A DNA stretch of 64,000 bases from Pseudomonas maumuensis (GTDB taxonomy: Bacteria > Pseudomonadota > Gammaproteobacteria > Pseudomonadales > Pseudomonadaceae): assembly GCF_019139675.1 (NCBI RefSeq), contig NZ_CP077077.1, positions 3,968,001 to 4,032,000 of the forward strand, written 5' to 3'. Of the stretch, positions 49,457-56,999 are shown in pieces. The first letter of the stretch is position 1. Each line of letters begins with the position of its first letter. The notes below the pieces were generated by a model that was not told the origin of the DNA, did not search any database, and saw only the letters and a program-made list of their open reading frames with translations. Position numbers and translations under genes: made by a program.

Positions 49457-51115
49457 ATGAGCCTGCAACTGAGCTTCGCTCATGCCAGCGCCACCGGGCC
49501 GCGCACGGAAAACCAGGATGCCCTGCGCCTGGTCACCCCGGCAGCGGAGCTCGCGGCCAGCAAGGGCTACCTGTGCGCACTGGCCGACGGCGTCAGCCAG
49601 TGCGCCGACGGCGGCCTGGCGGCGCGAGCCAGCTTGCAGGCCCTGGCCCTGGACTACTACGCCACGCCCGCCACCTGGAGCGTGGCCCAGGCCCTGGACC
49701 GCCTGCTCATGGCGCAGAACCGCTGGCTGCGCGCCCAAGGCAACGGCCAGCCGCTGCTCACCACCCTCAGTGCCCTGGTGCTACGCGGACGACGCTTCAC
49801 CCTCGCCCATGTCGGTGACTGCCGGGTGTATCGCTGGCAGGCCGGGAAACTGCAGTGCCTGAGCGAAGACCACGTCTGGGACCAGCCCGGCATGCAGCAC
49901 GTGCTCAAGCGGGCACTGGGGCTGGACCAGCAGTTACTGGTGGACTACCTGGAGGGCGACTTGTGCGAAGGCGAGTGCTTCGTACTGCTCAGCGACGGCG
50001 TGTGGGCCAGCCTCGACGAGGCACATATCCAGTCGATCCTGCGCGAGCAAACCGACTTGCAGGAAGCCGCCGACACGCTGGTGGCCAGCGCCCATCACCG
50101 CGGCAGCCAGGACAATGCCAGCGCCCTGTTGGTGCGGGTCGACCGGTTGGGCGCGAACAACCTGGGCGACACTCTGGCCCAGCTCAAGCAGTGGCCGCTG
50201 CCAGGTGCGCTGCGTGGCGGTCAGTCGATCGATGGCTGGCAGGTCGACGCTTTGCTGGCTCAGAGTCGGCAATCGCTGCTCTACCGGGTCCGCGACCCGC
50301 ATGGCCAGCCTTGGCTGCTCAAGACCCTGCCGCAGTCGCGAGACCAGGAGCCAGGAGCGGCCCAGGCCCTTCTGCTGGAGGAGTGGTTCCTACGCCGGGT
50401 CGCTGGCCGCCACTTCCCAGAGGTGCATCCAGCCAGCCAACGCCAGCATCTGTATTACCTGATGCGTGAATACCCCGGCACGACACTGGCCGGGCAGTCT
50501 CTGCTACCGCTGGCGCAATGGCTGGAGGTCGCCCGCCAGCTGCTACAGACTGTCGGCGCGCTGCATCGACGCAACCTGCTGCACCGCGACATCAAGCCAG
50601 AAAACCTGCATCACGGCAGCGACGGCCAACTGCGCCTGCTGGACTTCGGGCTGGCGTATTGCCCTGGGCTTTCCGAGGATCCGCCCCATGCCTTGCCGGG
50701 CACGCCCTCGTTCCTTGCCCCGGAAGCCTTCGACGGCCTGCCACCCACGCCGCGTCAGGATCTGTATGCCGTGGGCGTGACGCTTTATCTCCTGCTCACC
50801 GGCCACTACCCCTACGGTGAGGTCGAGGCATTCCAGCGGCCACGCTTCGGTACGCCAGTGAACCCGGCGCGCTACCGCCCGGATGTGCCGGAGTGGTTGC
50901 AGCACAACCTGTTGCAGGCGGTGGCGGCAGACCCGGCGCAGCGGTTCGAGACCGCCGAGCAATGGTTGCTGTTGCTGGAACGGGGAGATCGCCAGGAACT
51001 GGACGCGCGGCCACGGCCGCTGCTGGAGCGCGAGCCTTTGAAGGTATGGCGCACGATTGGCCTGCTGTCGATGTTGTTGAACATGGTGCTGTTGCTGGTA
51101 CTGCTCAAGCACTGA
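49457..51115 (+). CDS. PP2C phosphatase-Ser/Thr kinase fusion with membrane anchor
   Basis: A 552-residue protein with opposing enzymes on one chain. The PP2C domain (about 1-230) has LADGVS, HVGDCRVYRW, LLSDGVW and QDNAS, giving the metal-binding aspartates. The kinase domain (about 265-510) has a Lys in LLKTLP, HRDIKPEN, LDFGLA and an APEAF element. A C-terminal helix TIGLLSMLLNMVLLLVLLKH anchors it to the inner membrane. It starts 9 bases after the nasA stop, as in P. aeruginosa. Its substrate is unknown, but its constant company with nas genes suggests nitrate-linked control. Confidence 0.9.
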   Translation: MSLQLSFAHASATGPRTENQDALRLVTPAAELAASKGYLCALADGVSQCADGGLAARASLQALALDYYATPATWSVAQALDRLLMAQNRWLRAQGNGQPLLTTLSALVLRGRRFTLAHVGDCRVYRWQAGKLQCLSEDHVWDQPGMQHVLKRALGLDQQLLVDYLEGDLCEGECFVLLSDGVWASLDEAHIQSILREQTDLQEAADTLVASAHHRGSQDNASALLVRVDRLGANNLGDTLAQLKQWPLPGALRGGQSIDGWQVDALLAQSRQSLLYRVRDPHGQPWLLKTLPQSRDQEPGAAQALLLEEWFLRRVAGRHFPEVHPASQRQHLYYLMREYPGTTLAGQSLLPLAQWLEVARQLLQTVGALHRRNLLHRDIKPENLHHGSDGQLRLLDFGLAYCPGLSEDPPHALPGTPSFLAPEAFDGLPPTPRQDLYAVGVTLYLLLTGHYPYGEVEAFQRPRFGTPVNPARYRPDVPEWLQHNLLQAVAADPAQRFETAEQWLLLLERGDRQELDARPRPLLEREPLKVWRTIGLLSMLLNMVLLLVLLKH

Positions 51116-51165
51116 GCACGCAGGGGCATCACACGCCATACGCCCCCCAGAAATCGCGGACAAAG

Positions 51166-51191
51166 AAAAACCCGGCCGAGGCCGGGTTTTT
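51166..51191. terminator. Bidirectional terminator between the kinase gene and oprF
   Basis: The stem AACCCGGCC-GAGGCCGGGTT has an A-run on the left and a T-run on the right, so it can end the rightward kinase transcript and the leftward oprF transcript. It sits between the two stop codons. Confidence 0.92.
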
Positions 51192-51209
51192 CGTGAAGCA
51201 TCAAACCAA

Positions 51210-52250
51210 TTACTTGGCCTGGGCTTCTACCTGAGCTTCTACGCGACGGTTGACGGCGCGGCCAGCTTCGGTGGCGTTGTCGGCGACCGGACGGGTCTCG
51301 CCGTAGCCAACCGAGTCAACACGGCTCGATTCAACACCGTACTGCTGGGTCAGGACTTGCTTGACAGCGTTGGCACGACGCTCGGACAGCTTCTGGTTGT
51401 AAGCGTCTGGGCCGACGGAGTCAGTGTGACCTTCCACGGTGGTGGTGGTCTGTGGGTACTGCTTCATGAAGTCAGCCAGGTTCTTGATGTCGCCGTAGCT
51501 GTTTGGCTTGACGACCGACTTGTCGAAGTCGAACTTGACGTCCAGCTCAACGCGAACGACTTCGGCAACAGCCGGGCAGCCATCAGCGTCAACGGTAACG
51601 TTGGCTGGGGTGTCAGGGCACTTGTCGACGTTGTCGCAGACGCCGTCGTTGTCGCTGTCGGAGCAGACTTCGGCAACTGGAGCCGGCGCAGGAGCGGCTT
51701 TCTGGCCACCGCTGCCACCGAAGTTCAGACCCAGACCAACGGTCGGACCCCACTCGGTGTTGCCGTTGTCGATGTTGTACATGGCTTCTACGCCGGCACG
51801 GGCGAAGAACATGTCGGTGATGTACCACTTGGCGCCAGCGCCAACGTTGGCGAAGGTGGAGTGGTCACGGCCGCTACGGGTAGCCTGGCCCAGGCTCTCG
51901 TGAGCGAAGCCGGCGGAAACGTACGGACGCAGTGCGTCGCCTACGGTACCGAAGTGGTAGGTGGCGTCGAGCTTGGTCTTGGAGCCTTTGATGTCTTTGT
52001 TGAAGACTTCACCACGAGCGTTGTGGGTCTCGTTGTAGCCCAGGTCCAGGGAGACGTCGTCGGTCAGGAAGTAGCCGAGGCGAACACCAGGGTTGGTGCC
52101 GTCGTTCTTGAAGTTACGCTCGCTGTCGTAGAACTGCTTGGTAACGTTACCTTCGATTTCGACCGCGCCTTGGCCTTGAGCCAGAGCGCCGAGCGAAGTC
52201 ACGGCTACGAGAGAGCCAATGGCCAAGCCCAAGGTGTTTTTCAATTTCAT
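51210..52250 (-). CDS. oprF: Major outer membrane porin OprF
   Basis: A 346-residue outer-membrane protein: a signal peptide of about 24 residues (MKLKNTLGLAIGS start), an N-terminal eight-strand beta-barrel, a linker with a Cys-rich SDSDNDGVCDNVDKCPDTP repeat and a C-terminal OmpA peptidoglycan-binding domain (TVEGHTDSVG.. and LSERRA). It gives shape stability, non-specific diffusion and envelope anchoring. A GGGGA site precedes the ATG. It is the last gene of the cmaX-crfX-cmpX-sigX-oprF order, as in P. aeruginosa, and the upstream gap has an inverted repeat. Confidence 0.97.
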   Translation of the reverse strand: MKLKNTLGLAIGSLVAVTSLGALAQGQGAVEIEGNVTKQFYDSERNFKNDGTNPGVRLGYFLTDDVSLDLGYNETHNARGEVFNKDIKGSKTKLDATYHFGTVGDALRPYVSAGFAHESLGQATRSGRDHSTFANVGAGAKWYITDMFFARAGVEAMYNIDNGNTEWGPTVGLGLNFGGSGGQKAAPAPAPVAEVCSDSDNDGVCDNVDKCPDTPANVTVDADGCPAVAEVVRVELDVKFDFDKSVVKPNSYGDIKNLADFMKQYPQTTTTVEGHTDSVGPDAYNQKLSERRANAVKQVLTQQYGVESSRVDSVGYGETRPVADNATEAGRAVNRRVEAQVEAQAK

Positions 52251-52311
52251 CCGTTAAATCCCCATCTGGTGATAGTTAAGCAGTCCCACCAACATCCGGG
52301 GGACAACTCGA

Positions 52312-52335
52312 CGGCAAGTCTAGCAGAACTTGCCG
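52312..52335 (-). promoter_or_regulatory. Inverted repeat between sigX and oprF
   Basis: CGGCAAGT (52312-52319) and ACTTGCCG (52328-52335) form an 8-base stem with an 8-base loop in the 110-base gap before oprF. There is no T-run. It may be a partial terminator, a processing site or an operator separating sigX from the abundant oprF transcript. Confidence 0.5.
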
Positions 52336-52360
52336 GTTGGTTAGAGGTATTTGCAGGCCA

Positions 52361-52951
52361 CTAAGTTTCAGCCACGCCTGCAAATTTCTCTCTAAGCTTG
52401 TCGAGCGCACGCTTGTAGCGCATTTTCGTGGCGCTCAGGCCCATGTGCATGATGTCCGCGATTTCCTGGAATTCCAGCTCCGCGACAAAGCGCAGCACCA
52501 GGATTTCCCGGTCGATCGGGTTCACATGCACCAGCCATTTGTCCAGCCCGCCTTTTTCTTCCGGCTTCGGTGCCTTGTCCTCGGACGCCTCTTCGACAGG
52601 GTCCAGGCTCAGCGCATCCATTAGCCGGCGTTTGCGACGCTCCTTGCGGTACTGGGTGATGCATTCGTTGTAGGTGATGCTGTAGAGCCAAGTCTTGAAC
52701 TTGGATTTGCCCTCGAAGTTCTTCAACCCGTAGAGCACCTTGAGCATCACCTCCTGACAGACATCGTCGGCATCCCGATCGTTCCCCAGGTAGCGCGCAC
52801 AGACATTGAACAGCGTGCGCTGGTAGCGCCGCATGAGTTCCTCATAGGCGCGGGTGACGTGAAACAGCTCCTCATGCGAACGCGCCACCAACTCCTCGTC
52901 GGTGAGCTCGCGGGGGTCATAGCGCATGGGCGGCGAATGAACTTTATTCAA
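52361..52951 (-). CDS. sigX: ECF sigma factor SigX
   Basis: A 196-residue extracytoplasmic-function sigma factor responding to envelope and membrane-fluidity stress and driving oprF and lipid genes. Region 2 covers RAYEELMRRYQRTLFNVCARYLGNDRDADDVCQEVMLKVLY-like sequence and region 4 DREILVLRFVAELEFQEIADI. The frame opens with a TTG at 52951; an ATG at 52927 is the only alternative and lacks a ribosome site. It lies 110 bases before oprF and 89 bases after cmpX. The match to SigX sequences I remember is very close. Confidence 0.96.
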   Translation of the reverse strand: MNKVHSPPMRYDPRELTDEELVARSHEELFHVTRAYEELMRRYQRTLFNVCARYLGNDRDADDVCQEVMLKVLYGLKNFEGKSKFKTWLYSITYNECITQYRKERRKRRLMDALSLDPVEEASEDKAPKPEEKGGLDKWLVHVNPIDREILVLRFVAELEFQEIADIMHMGLSATKMRYKRALDKLREKFAGVAET

Positions 52952-53040
52952 AACGGATCTGGCCGACAGTCAGGTCAATGTCGCCGCACAGCCCCGTGGG
53001 CCGATTTTTGCGGCGGCATACATTAACAGCTTTTGTGCGG

Positions 53041-53865
53041 TTAGCGGCTATTCACGCGCTGCTCGAGCAGCTCGCGATTAGACAACGACACCAGTTCGCC
53101 ATCATCGGTCAGCACGGTCGTCTTGACCGTGCCGATCTCCTCGATGTGCCCTTCGACCTCGCCAATCCGCACCTGCTGGCCAACCTGGTAGAGCTCACGC
53201 ACGTAGATCCCGGCCAGGATCTGTCCGGCGATTTCGCGGCTGCCCAGGCCCATCGCCAGGGCAATTGCCAGACCAACGGTAATCAGCCCGATGACGATCA
53301 CGTGGTTGAGCAGGTCGGTCTTGACCTCCAGCTGGCTGATGGCCACCGAAATACTGATGATGATCACCAGGCCCTGGACGATACGCCCGACGCCAGCGGC
53401 GTACTCCAGGCCGATGCCCTCGGCGGCGCCGCGCACAAGGCCGTTGGCCAGTTGCGCCAACAGCACGCCGGCCAGCAATACCAACGCTGCGCCGAACACC
53501 TTGGGCAGGTACAGCGCCAGCATGTCCAGGGTTGCCGAGACCCGCTCCAGGCCCAGCGATTCAGCCGCCGAAACCAGGAAGATCAACAGCACGAACCAAT
53601 AGACGATCTTGCCGATCAGCGTCGAAATCGGTACCTGGATACCAATCCGGGCGAGCATCTTGGTCAGGCCGGTACCGCTCATCAGACGGTCCAGGCCGAA
53701 CTTGGCCAGCACTTTCGACAGCAAGGTGTCGAGTAGCTTGGCCACGACGAAACCAAGCAGCACCACGACCAGCGCGCCGAACAGGTTGGGGATGAAGTTC
53801 GCCACCTTGGTCCAAAGGGCAGTCATGGCGGTGACCAGGCTCTGGGTCCAGAGATCGAGTTCCAT
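53041..53865 (-). CDS. cmpX: CmpX mechanosensitive-channel-family protein
   Basis: A 274-residue inner-membrane protein with several hydrophobic helices (FGALVVVLLGFVVAKLLD, IGKIVYWFVLLIFLVSAAES, a segment near AALVLLAGVLLAQL) and a small MscS-like C-terminal beta-domain (about 210-270). In P. aeruginosa CmpX is part of the SigX/AlgU envelope-stress network. The ATG at 53865 lies two bases beyond the crfX stop; a TTG at 53871 is possible. It is co-directional with crfX and sigX. Confidence 0.9.
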   Translation of the reverse strand: MELDLWTQSLVTAMTALWTKVANFIPNLFGALVVVLLGFVVAKLLDTLLSKVLAKFGLDRLMSGTGLTKMLARIGIQVPISTLIGKIVYWFVLLIFLVSAAESLGLERVSATLDMLALYLPKVFGAALVLLAGVLLAQLANGLVRGAAEGIGLEYAAGVGRIVQGLVIIISISVAISQLEVKTDLLNHVIVIGLITVGLAIALAMGLGSREIAGQILAGIYVRELYQVGQQVRIGEVEGHIEEIGTVKTTVLTDDGELVSLSNRELLEQRVNSR

Positions 53866-53867
53866 AT

Positions 53868-54131
53868 TCAATCGGCCTTATCTGCAGGGCTGCCTGCGGC
53901 AGGGTTGCGGGTAGAGTTGCGGCGCACCGGCGCGACATGCGCCGAGCCATTGTTCACGGCGATCAGCAGCGCCTGGCTCCAGCGGCCAAGCAGGCTGAAC
54001 AGATCGCCCGCGCCGACCTGGCGGTTGGCGGTCTTGAGCACACGACCCAGACACGCGGCGTCGTCACGGTCCTGGCCGGACGGCGACGCCTTGAGCAGGT
54101 CGCGCAGGGATTCTTCAAACGGATCGTGCAT
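53868..54131 (-). CDS. crfX: CrfX small hypothetical protein
   Basis: An 87-residue protein starting MHDPFEESLRDLLKASPSGQ. It is mostly helical, with a central hydrophobic stretch (LLGRWSQALLIAV), no clear signal and a disordered C-terminus. It is named crfX because of its position between cmaX and cmpX, as recalled for P. aeruginosa. The ATG at 54131 is preferred to a TTG at 54146, because GAGGTG lies 6 bases before it. Its function is unknown, possibly in SigX-linked envelope stress. Confidence 0.82.
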   Translation of the reverse strand: MHDPFEESLRDLLKASPSGQDRDDAACLGRVLKTANRQVGAGDLFSLLGRWSQALLIAVNNGSAHVAPVRRNSTRNPAAGSPADKAD

Positions 54132-54220
54132 GGGCACCTCGCGCAATGTCAGTCAAAGACGTGGGTGCCGGGCGATGGGTCACACCCGCCCCTGGGACGA
54201 ATGTTTCAAATTGCCTCATT

Positions 54221-55216
54221 TCAGACCCAGCGCAGTCGACGGAGCAACCACCACTGCCCCGCCGCCAGCCCCAGCACGACGATGCAGGCGAACAGGAAAC
54301 CATAAGGGTTTTCCGCCCCGGGAATACCGCCGACATTGATGCCCAGCAATCCGGTGATAAAGCTCATGGGCAGGAAGATGCAGGTGATGATGCCGAAACG
54401 GTACATGGTCCGGTTCATCCGCTCGCTGCGCCGCCGATCCTCGCTTTCCAGCACCAGCGCGGCTCGCTCGCGGGCCAGTTCCAGCTCCTCGAGGTAGCGG
54501 ATCAGGCTGTTGTTCAGCTCGTTCCAGTAATCCCCGTCTGCCTCGGCGAACCAGCTGCATTTATTGCGCGAAAGCTGGGCATAGATATCGCGCTGGGGGG
54601 CGAGGAAACGGCGCAGGCCGGCGGCACGACGGCGAATCTGCTGCAGGCTGCCCTGGGCCGGGGAATACCGTTCGTCGGATTCTGCCTTTTCCTCTTCCAG
54701 ATCGACCGCTTCGGACAAGTCGCTGACCAGCGCTTGGACCTTTTCGGTCAGCAGTTCGCCCATCAGCAACAACAGTTCGGAAGCCGTTTTCGGCCCCCTG
54801 CCCTCGTCCAATTGCTGGAGCACCTCATCACTCGCGCGCAACGGCCGTAACCGCAGAGAGATGACCCGCCGCGCCTCGGCGAAGATGCGCACAGAGACCA
54901 TGTCCTCGGGTTCGGCGCCCGGGTTGAGATTGACCCCGCGCAGGAACAGCAGCATTTGCTCGTCGGCCATCTGCAACAGACGCGGACGGGTGTTCTCCTC
55001 AAGCAACAGTTCGCAAGCGAACTCGCTCAGACCGCTGTCGTGCAGCAGCCAGGTGCGGGTCTGCGGATGGCTACGGTCCCAGTGCAGCCACAGGCTCTCC
55101 TGGGGCTGCAACTGCAGGTCGTCCAGCTCGGTGCGGGCGATCGAACGCGCGCCACCCTTGCCATCGAGCACCAGGGCATGCACCAGGCCCCATTGCGCGT
55201 TGTCTTCCTCGAACAT
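54221..55216 (-). CDS. cmaX: CorA/ZntB-family transporter CmaX
   Basis: A 331-residue metal-ion transporter of the CorA superfamily. It has a large acidic N-terminal cytoplasmic domain with long helices (ELNNSLIRYLEELELARERA near residue 240) and two C-terminal transmembrane helices. The pore signature reads GIN rather than GMN (ITGLLGINVGG), as in the ZntB zinc branch, so zinc transport is more likely than magnesium. The ATG at 55216 follows a GGAG ribosome site. It opens the cmaX-crfX-cmpX-sigX-oprF set. Confidence 0.9.
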   Translation of the reverse strand: MFEEDNAQWGLVHALVLDGKGGARSIARTELDDLQLQPQESLWLHWDRSHPQTRTWLLHDSGLSEFACELLLEENTRPRLLQMADEQMLLFLRGVNLNPGAEPEDMVSVRIFAEARRVISLRLRPLRASDEVLQQLDEGRGPKTASELLLLMGELLTEKVQALVSDLSEAVDLEEEKAESDERYSPAQGSLQQIRRRAAGLRRFLAPQRDIYAQLSRNKCSWFAEADGDYWNELNNSLIRYLEELELARERAALVLESEDRRRSERMNRTMYRFGIITCIFLPMSFITGLLGINVGGIPGAENPYGFLFACIVVLGLAAGQWWLLRRLRWV

Positions 55217-55241
55217 CAAAGCTCCATGGGTGTGCGGCGAA

Positions 55242-55733
55242 TCACTCGGGCATCTTCAGCGGGCTTGGCGAGACCAGCACGCCATTGTTGTCGGCGTACA
55301 CGTATTCGCCCGGGCGGAAGGTCACGCCGGCAAAGGTCACCGCGACGTTGAGGTCGCCAATGCCGCGCTTGTCGGTCTTCATCGGGTGGCTGGCCAGGGC
55401 CTGGATACCGACATCGGTCTGCGCCAGCACGTCCACGTCACGCACGCAGCCGTAGATCAGCAGGCCTTCCCAGCCATTCTTCGCGGCCTTCTCGGCGAGC
55501 ATGTCGCCCAGCAGCGCCCGGCGCAGCGAGCCGCCGCCATCGACCACCAGGACCTTGCCCTTGCCATCGAGCTCGACTTGCTCCTTGACCAGGGAGTTGT
55601 CTTCGAAGCACTTGATGGTGACGATCTGGCCGCCGAACGAGTCGTGGCCGCCAAAGTTGCTGAACATGGGTTCGAGCACCTGGACCAGGTCCGGATAGGC
55701 GTCGCACAGGTCGGGCGTTACGTAATGCTGCAT
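55242..55733 (-). CDS. rraA: RraA-like protein
   Basis: A 163-residue protein of the RraA family, which in E. coli inhibits RNase E; related proteins are HMG/CHA aldolases. It has [15 protein letters not shown] near the start, the [20 protein letters not shown] ligand-binding motif near residues 70-90 and GCVRDVDVL. Annotation as a regulator rather than an aldolase is by closeness to E. coli RraA (161 residues). An AGGAG site precedes the ATG. It lies next to cmaX on the same strand. Confidence 0.92.
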   Translation of the reverse strand: MQHYVTPDLCDAYPDLVQVLEPMFSNFGGHDSFGGQIVTIKCFEDNSLVKEQVELDGKGKVLVVDGGGSLRRALLGDMLAEKAAKNGWEGLLIYGCVRDVDVLAQTDVGIQALASHPMKTDKRGIGDLNVAVTFAGVTFRPGEYVYADNNGVLVSPSPLKMPE

Positions 55734-55850
55734 GGGAAACTCCTGTCAGTCACAACGAAAGCGGGTGTCGGCCAAGGCTACACCTTGGAAGGGCCGGCAG
55801 TCATCCGGGACCGAGCAGTCAGTTGAACCATCGCCGCACCGGCCGATGTT

Positions 55851-56843
55851 TCAACTGGCAGCCACAGGCTCCATCACCACCGTCGAGGCATGCACCGGTA
55901 CCAGGGGGTCGCGCAGCCAGCGCTCCACCAAGGGCCATACCTGGGTCTGCGCCGCCTTGCTGACCAGCATGTCGACATGCCCGAACGCCTCGAAGCCCTC
56001 CTCCCGACCCAGGCGCAGGAACTGCCTGGCATCACCGCCAAACTGCTCGAACAGCTTGCGGCAGGCCCACACCGGATCCTGGAAGTCACCAGCCCCGGCC
56101 ACCGCCAGCAGCGGCACCTCGACTTCGGCCAGCCCCGCCCACCAGTCCTTCTCCTTGTCGCCGAAGCGGCCGAACAGGCCATTCCAGCGCAGGCTCTCCA
56201 GGGCCAGGCCGATGGGTTCGTCTTCCGGACCACGCTTGAGGCGCGAACCGGAAATCTGTGCAAAGCGCTTGAGCAGCACGCGCGCGCCCCACTCCACCGG
56301 TGGCACTTTCAATGGCCAGTAGACCCGGCTGACCTGGGTGCCGAACAGCGCCGCACTGGCCACCAGCCCGGCGTCCAGGTAACCGCTGCCCAGCGCCGCC
56401 GCCAACGTGGTGCCGCCCAGCGAGTGGCCAATCCAGCACGGCGCCTGCCCTGCCATTTCATGAACGAAGGCGCCGATCACCGGCAGATCGTAGCGCGCAT
56501 AGTCGGCCACGCGGTTCTGCCGCCAGTCGCGGTTGCGCGGCGACAGGCCGTGGCCGCGCATCTCCGGGATCCACACATCGAAACCGGCGCGTGCCAGGTA
56601 GGCGCCCAGGCCGATGCCCTTGGGCGAATACCAGAAACGCCGGTTGGAGAAGCTACCGTGCAGGAGGATGACCGGCACGCCCTGGACGCGGTCCTGATCG
56701 GCCAGGCCCAGGCGGGTGACGGCCAGCTCTACGCTCACATCCGGGCTGTTGCCGGCCTTGATCCGGTAGACGTCTTCGCTTAGGTCGCCGCGGCGCTCGG
56801 CACTGAGCAACGCGACGGGAAATTGGGTGCTGCTGCTTTGCAT
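55851..56843 (-). CDS. Alpha/beta-hydrolase (esterase/lipase-like)
   Basis: A 330-residue alpha/beta-hydrolase. HGSFSNRRFW is the oxyanion-type loop. The nucleophile Ser lies in WIGHSLGGTTLAA, the acidic residue likely near AVAGAGDFQDP, and the catalytic His in FEAFGHVDMLV. There is no evident signal peptide. In P. aeruginosa the same slot is annotated as an esterase or lipase. The natural substrate is unknown. It is followed by an inverted repeat. Confidence 0.87.
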   Translation of the reverse strand: MQSSSTQFPVALLSAERRGDLSEDVYRIKAGNSPDVSVELAVTRLGLADQDRVQGVPVILLHGSFSNRRFWYSPKGIGLGAYLARAGFDVWIPEMRGHGLSPRNRDWRQNRVADYARYDLPVIGAFVHEMAGQAPCWIGHSLGGTTLAAALGSGYLDAGLVASAALFGTQVSRVYWPLKVPPVEWGARVLLKRFAQISGSRLKRGPEDEPIGLALESLRWNGLFGRFGDKEKDWWAGLAEVEVPLLAVAGAGDFQDPVWACRKLFEQFGGDARQFLRLGREEGFEAFGHVDMLVSKAAQTQVWPLVERWLRDPLVPVHASTVVMEPVAAS

Positions 56844-56870
56844 GGGTCACAAACTTCTAGGAGATAAAAA

Positions 56871-56959
56871 CGTCGGAGCGGGCTTGCCCCGCGATGGCAT
56901 CAGGCCAGGTGACACTAGTGTCAGCGCTGACGCCATCGCGGGGCAAGCCCGCTCCCACG
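56871..56959. repeat. Inverted REP-like pair with nested palindrome
   Basis: Arms 56871-56898 and 56932-56959 are 28-base reverse complements with one mismatch, with the core GCGGGCTTGCCCCGCGATGG. Inside the loop TGACACTAGTGTCA (56910-56923) is itself a perfect palindrome. The element lies between the hydrolase start and the ppsA end, both reading leftward, so it may also act as a 3' stability hairpin for ppsA. Confidence 0.86.
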
Positions 56960-56999
56960 ATTCGATACAGGGGCCCGGCACGCGCCCCTGATCAGTACA

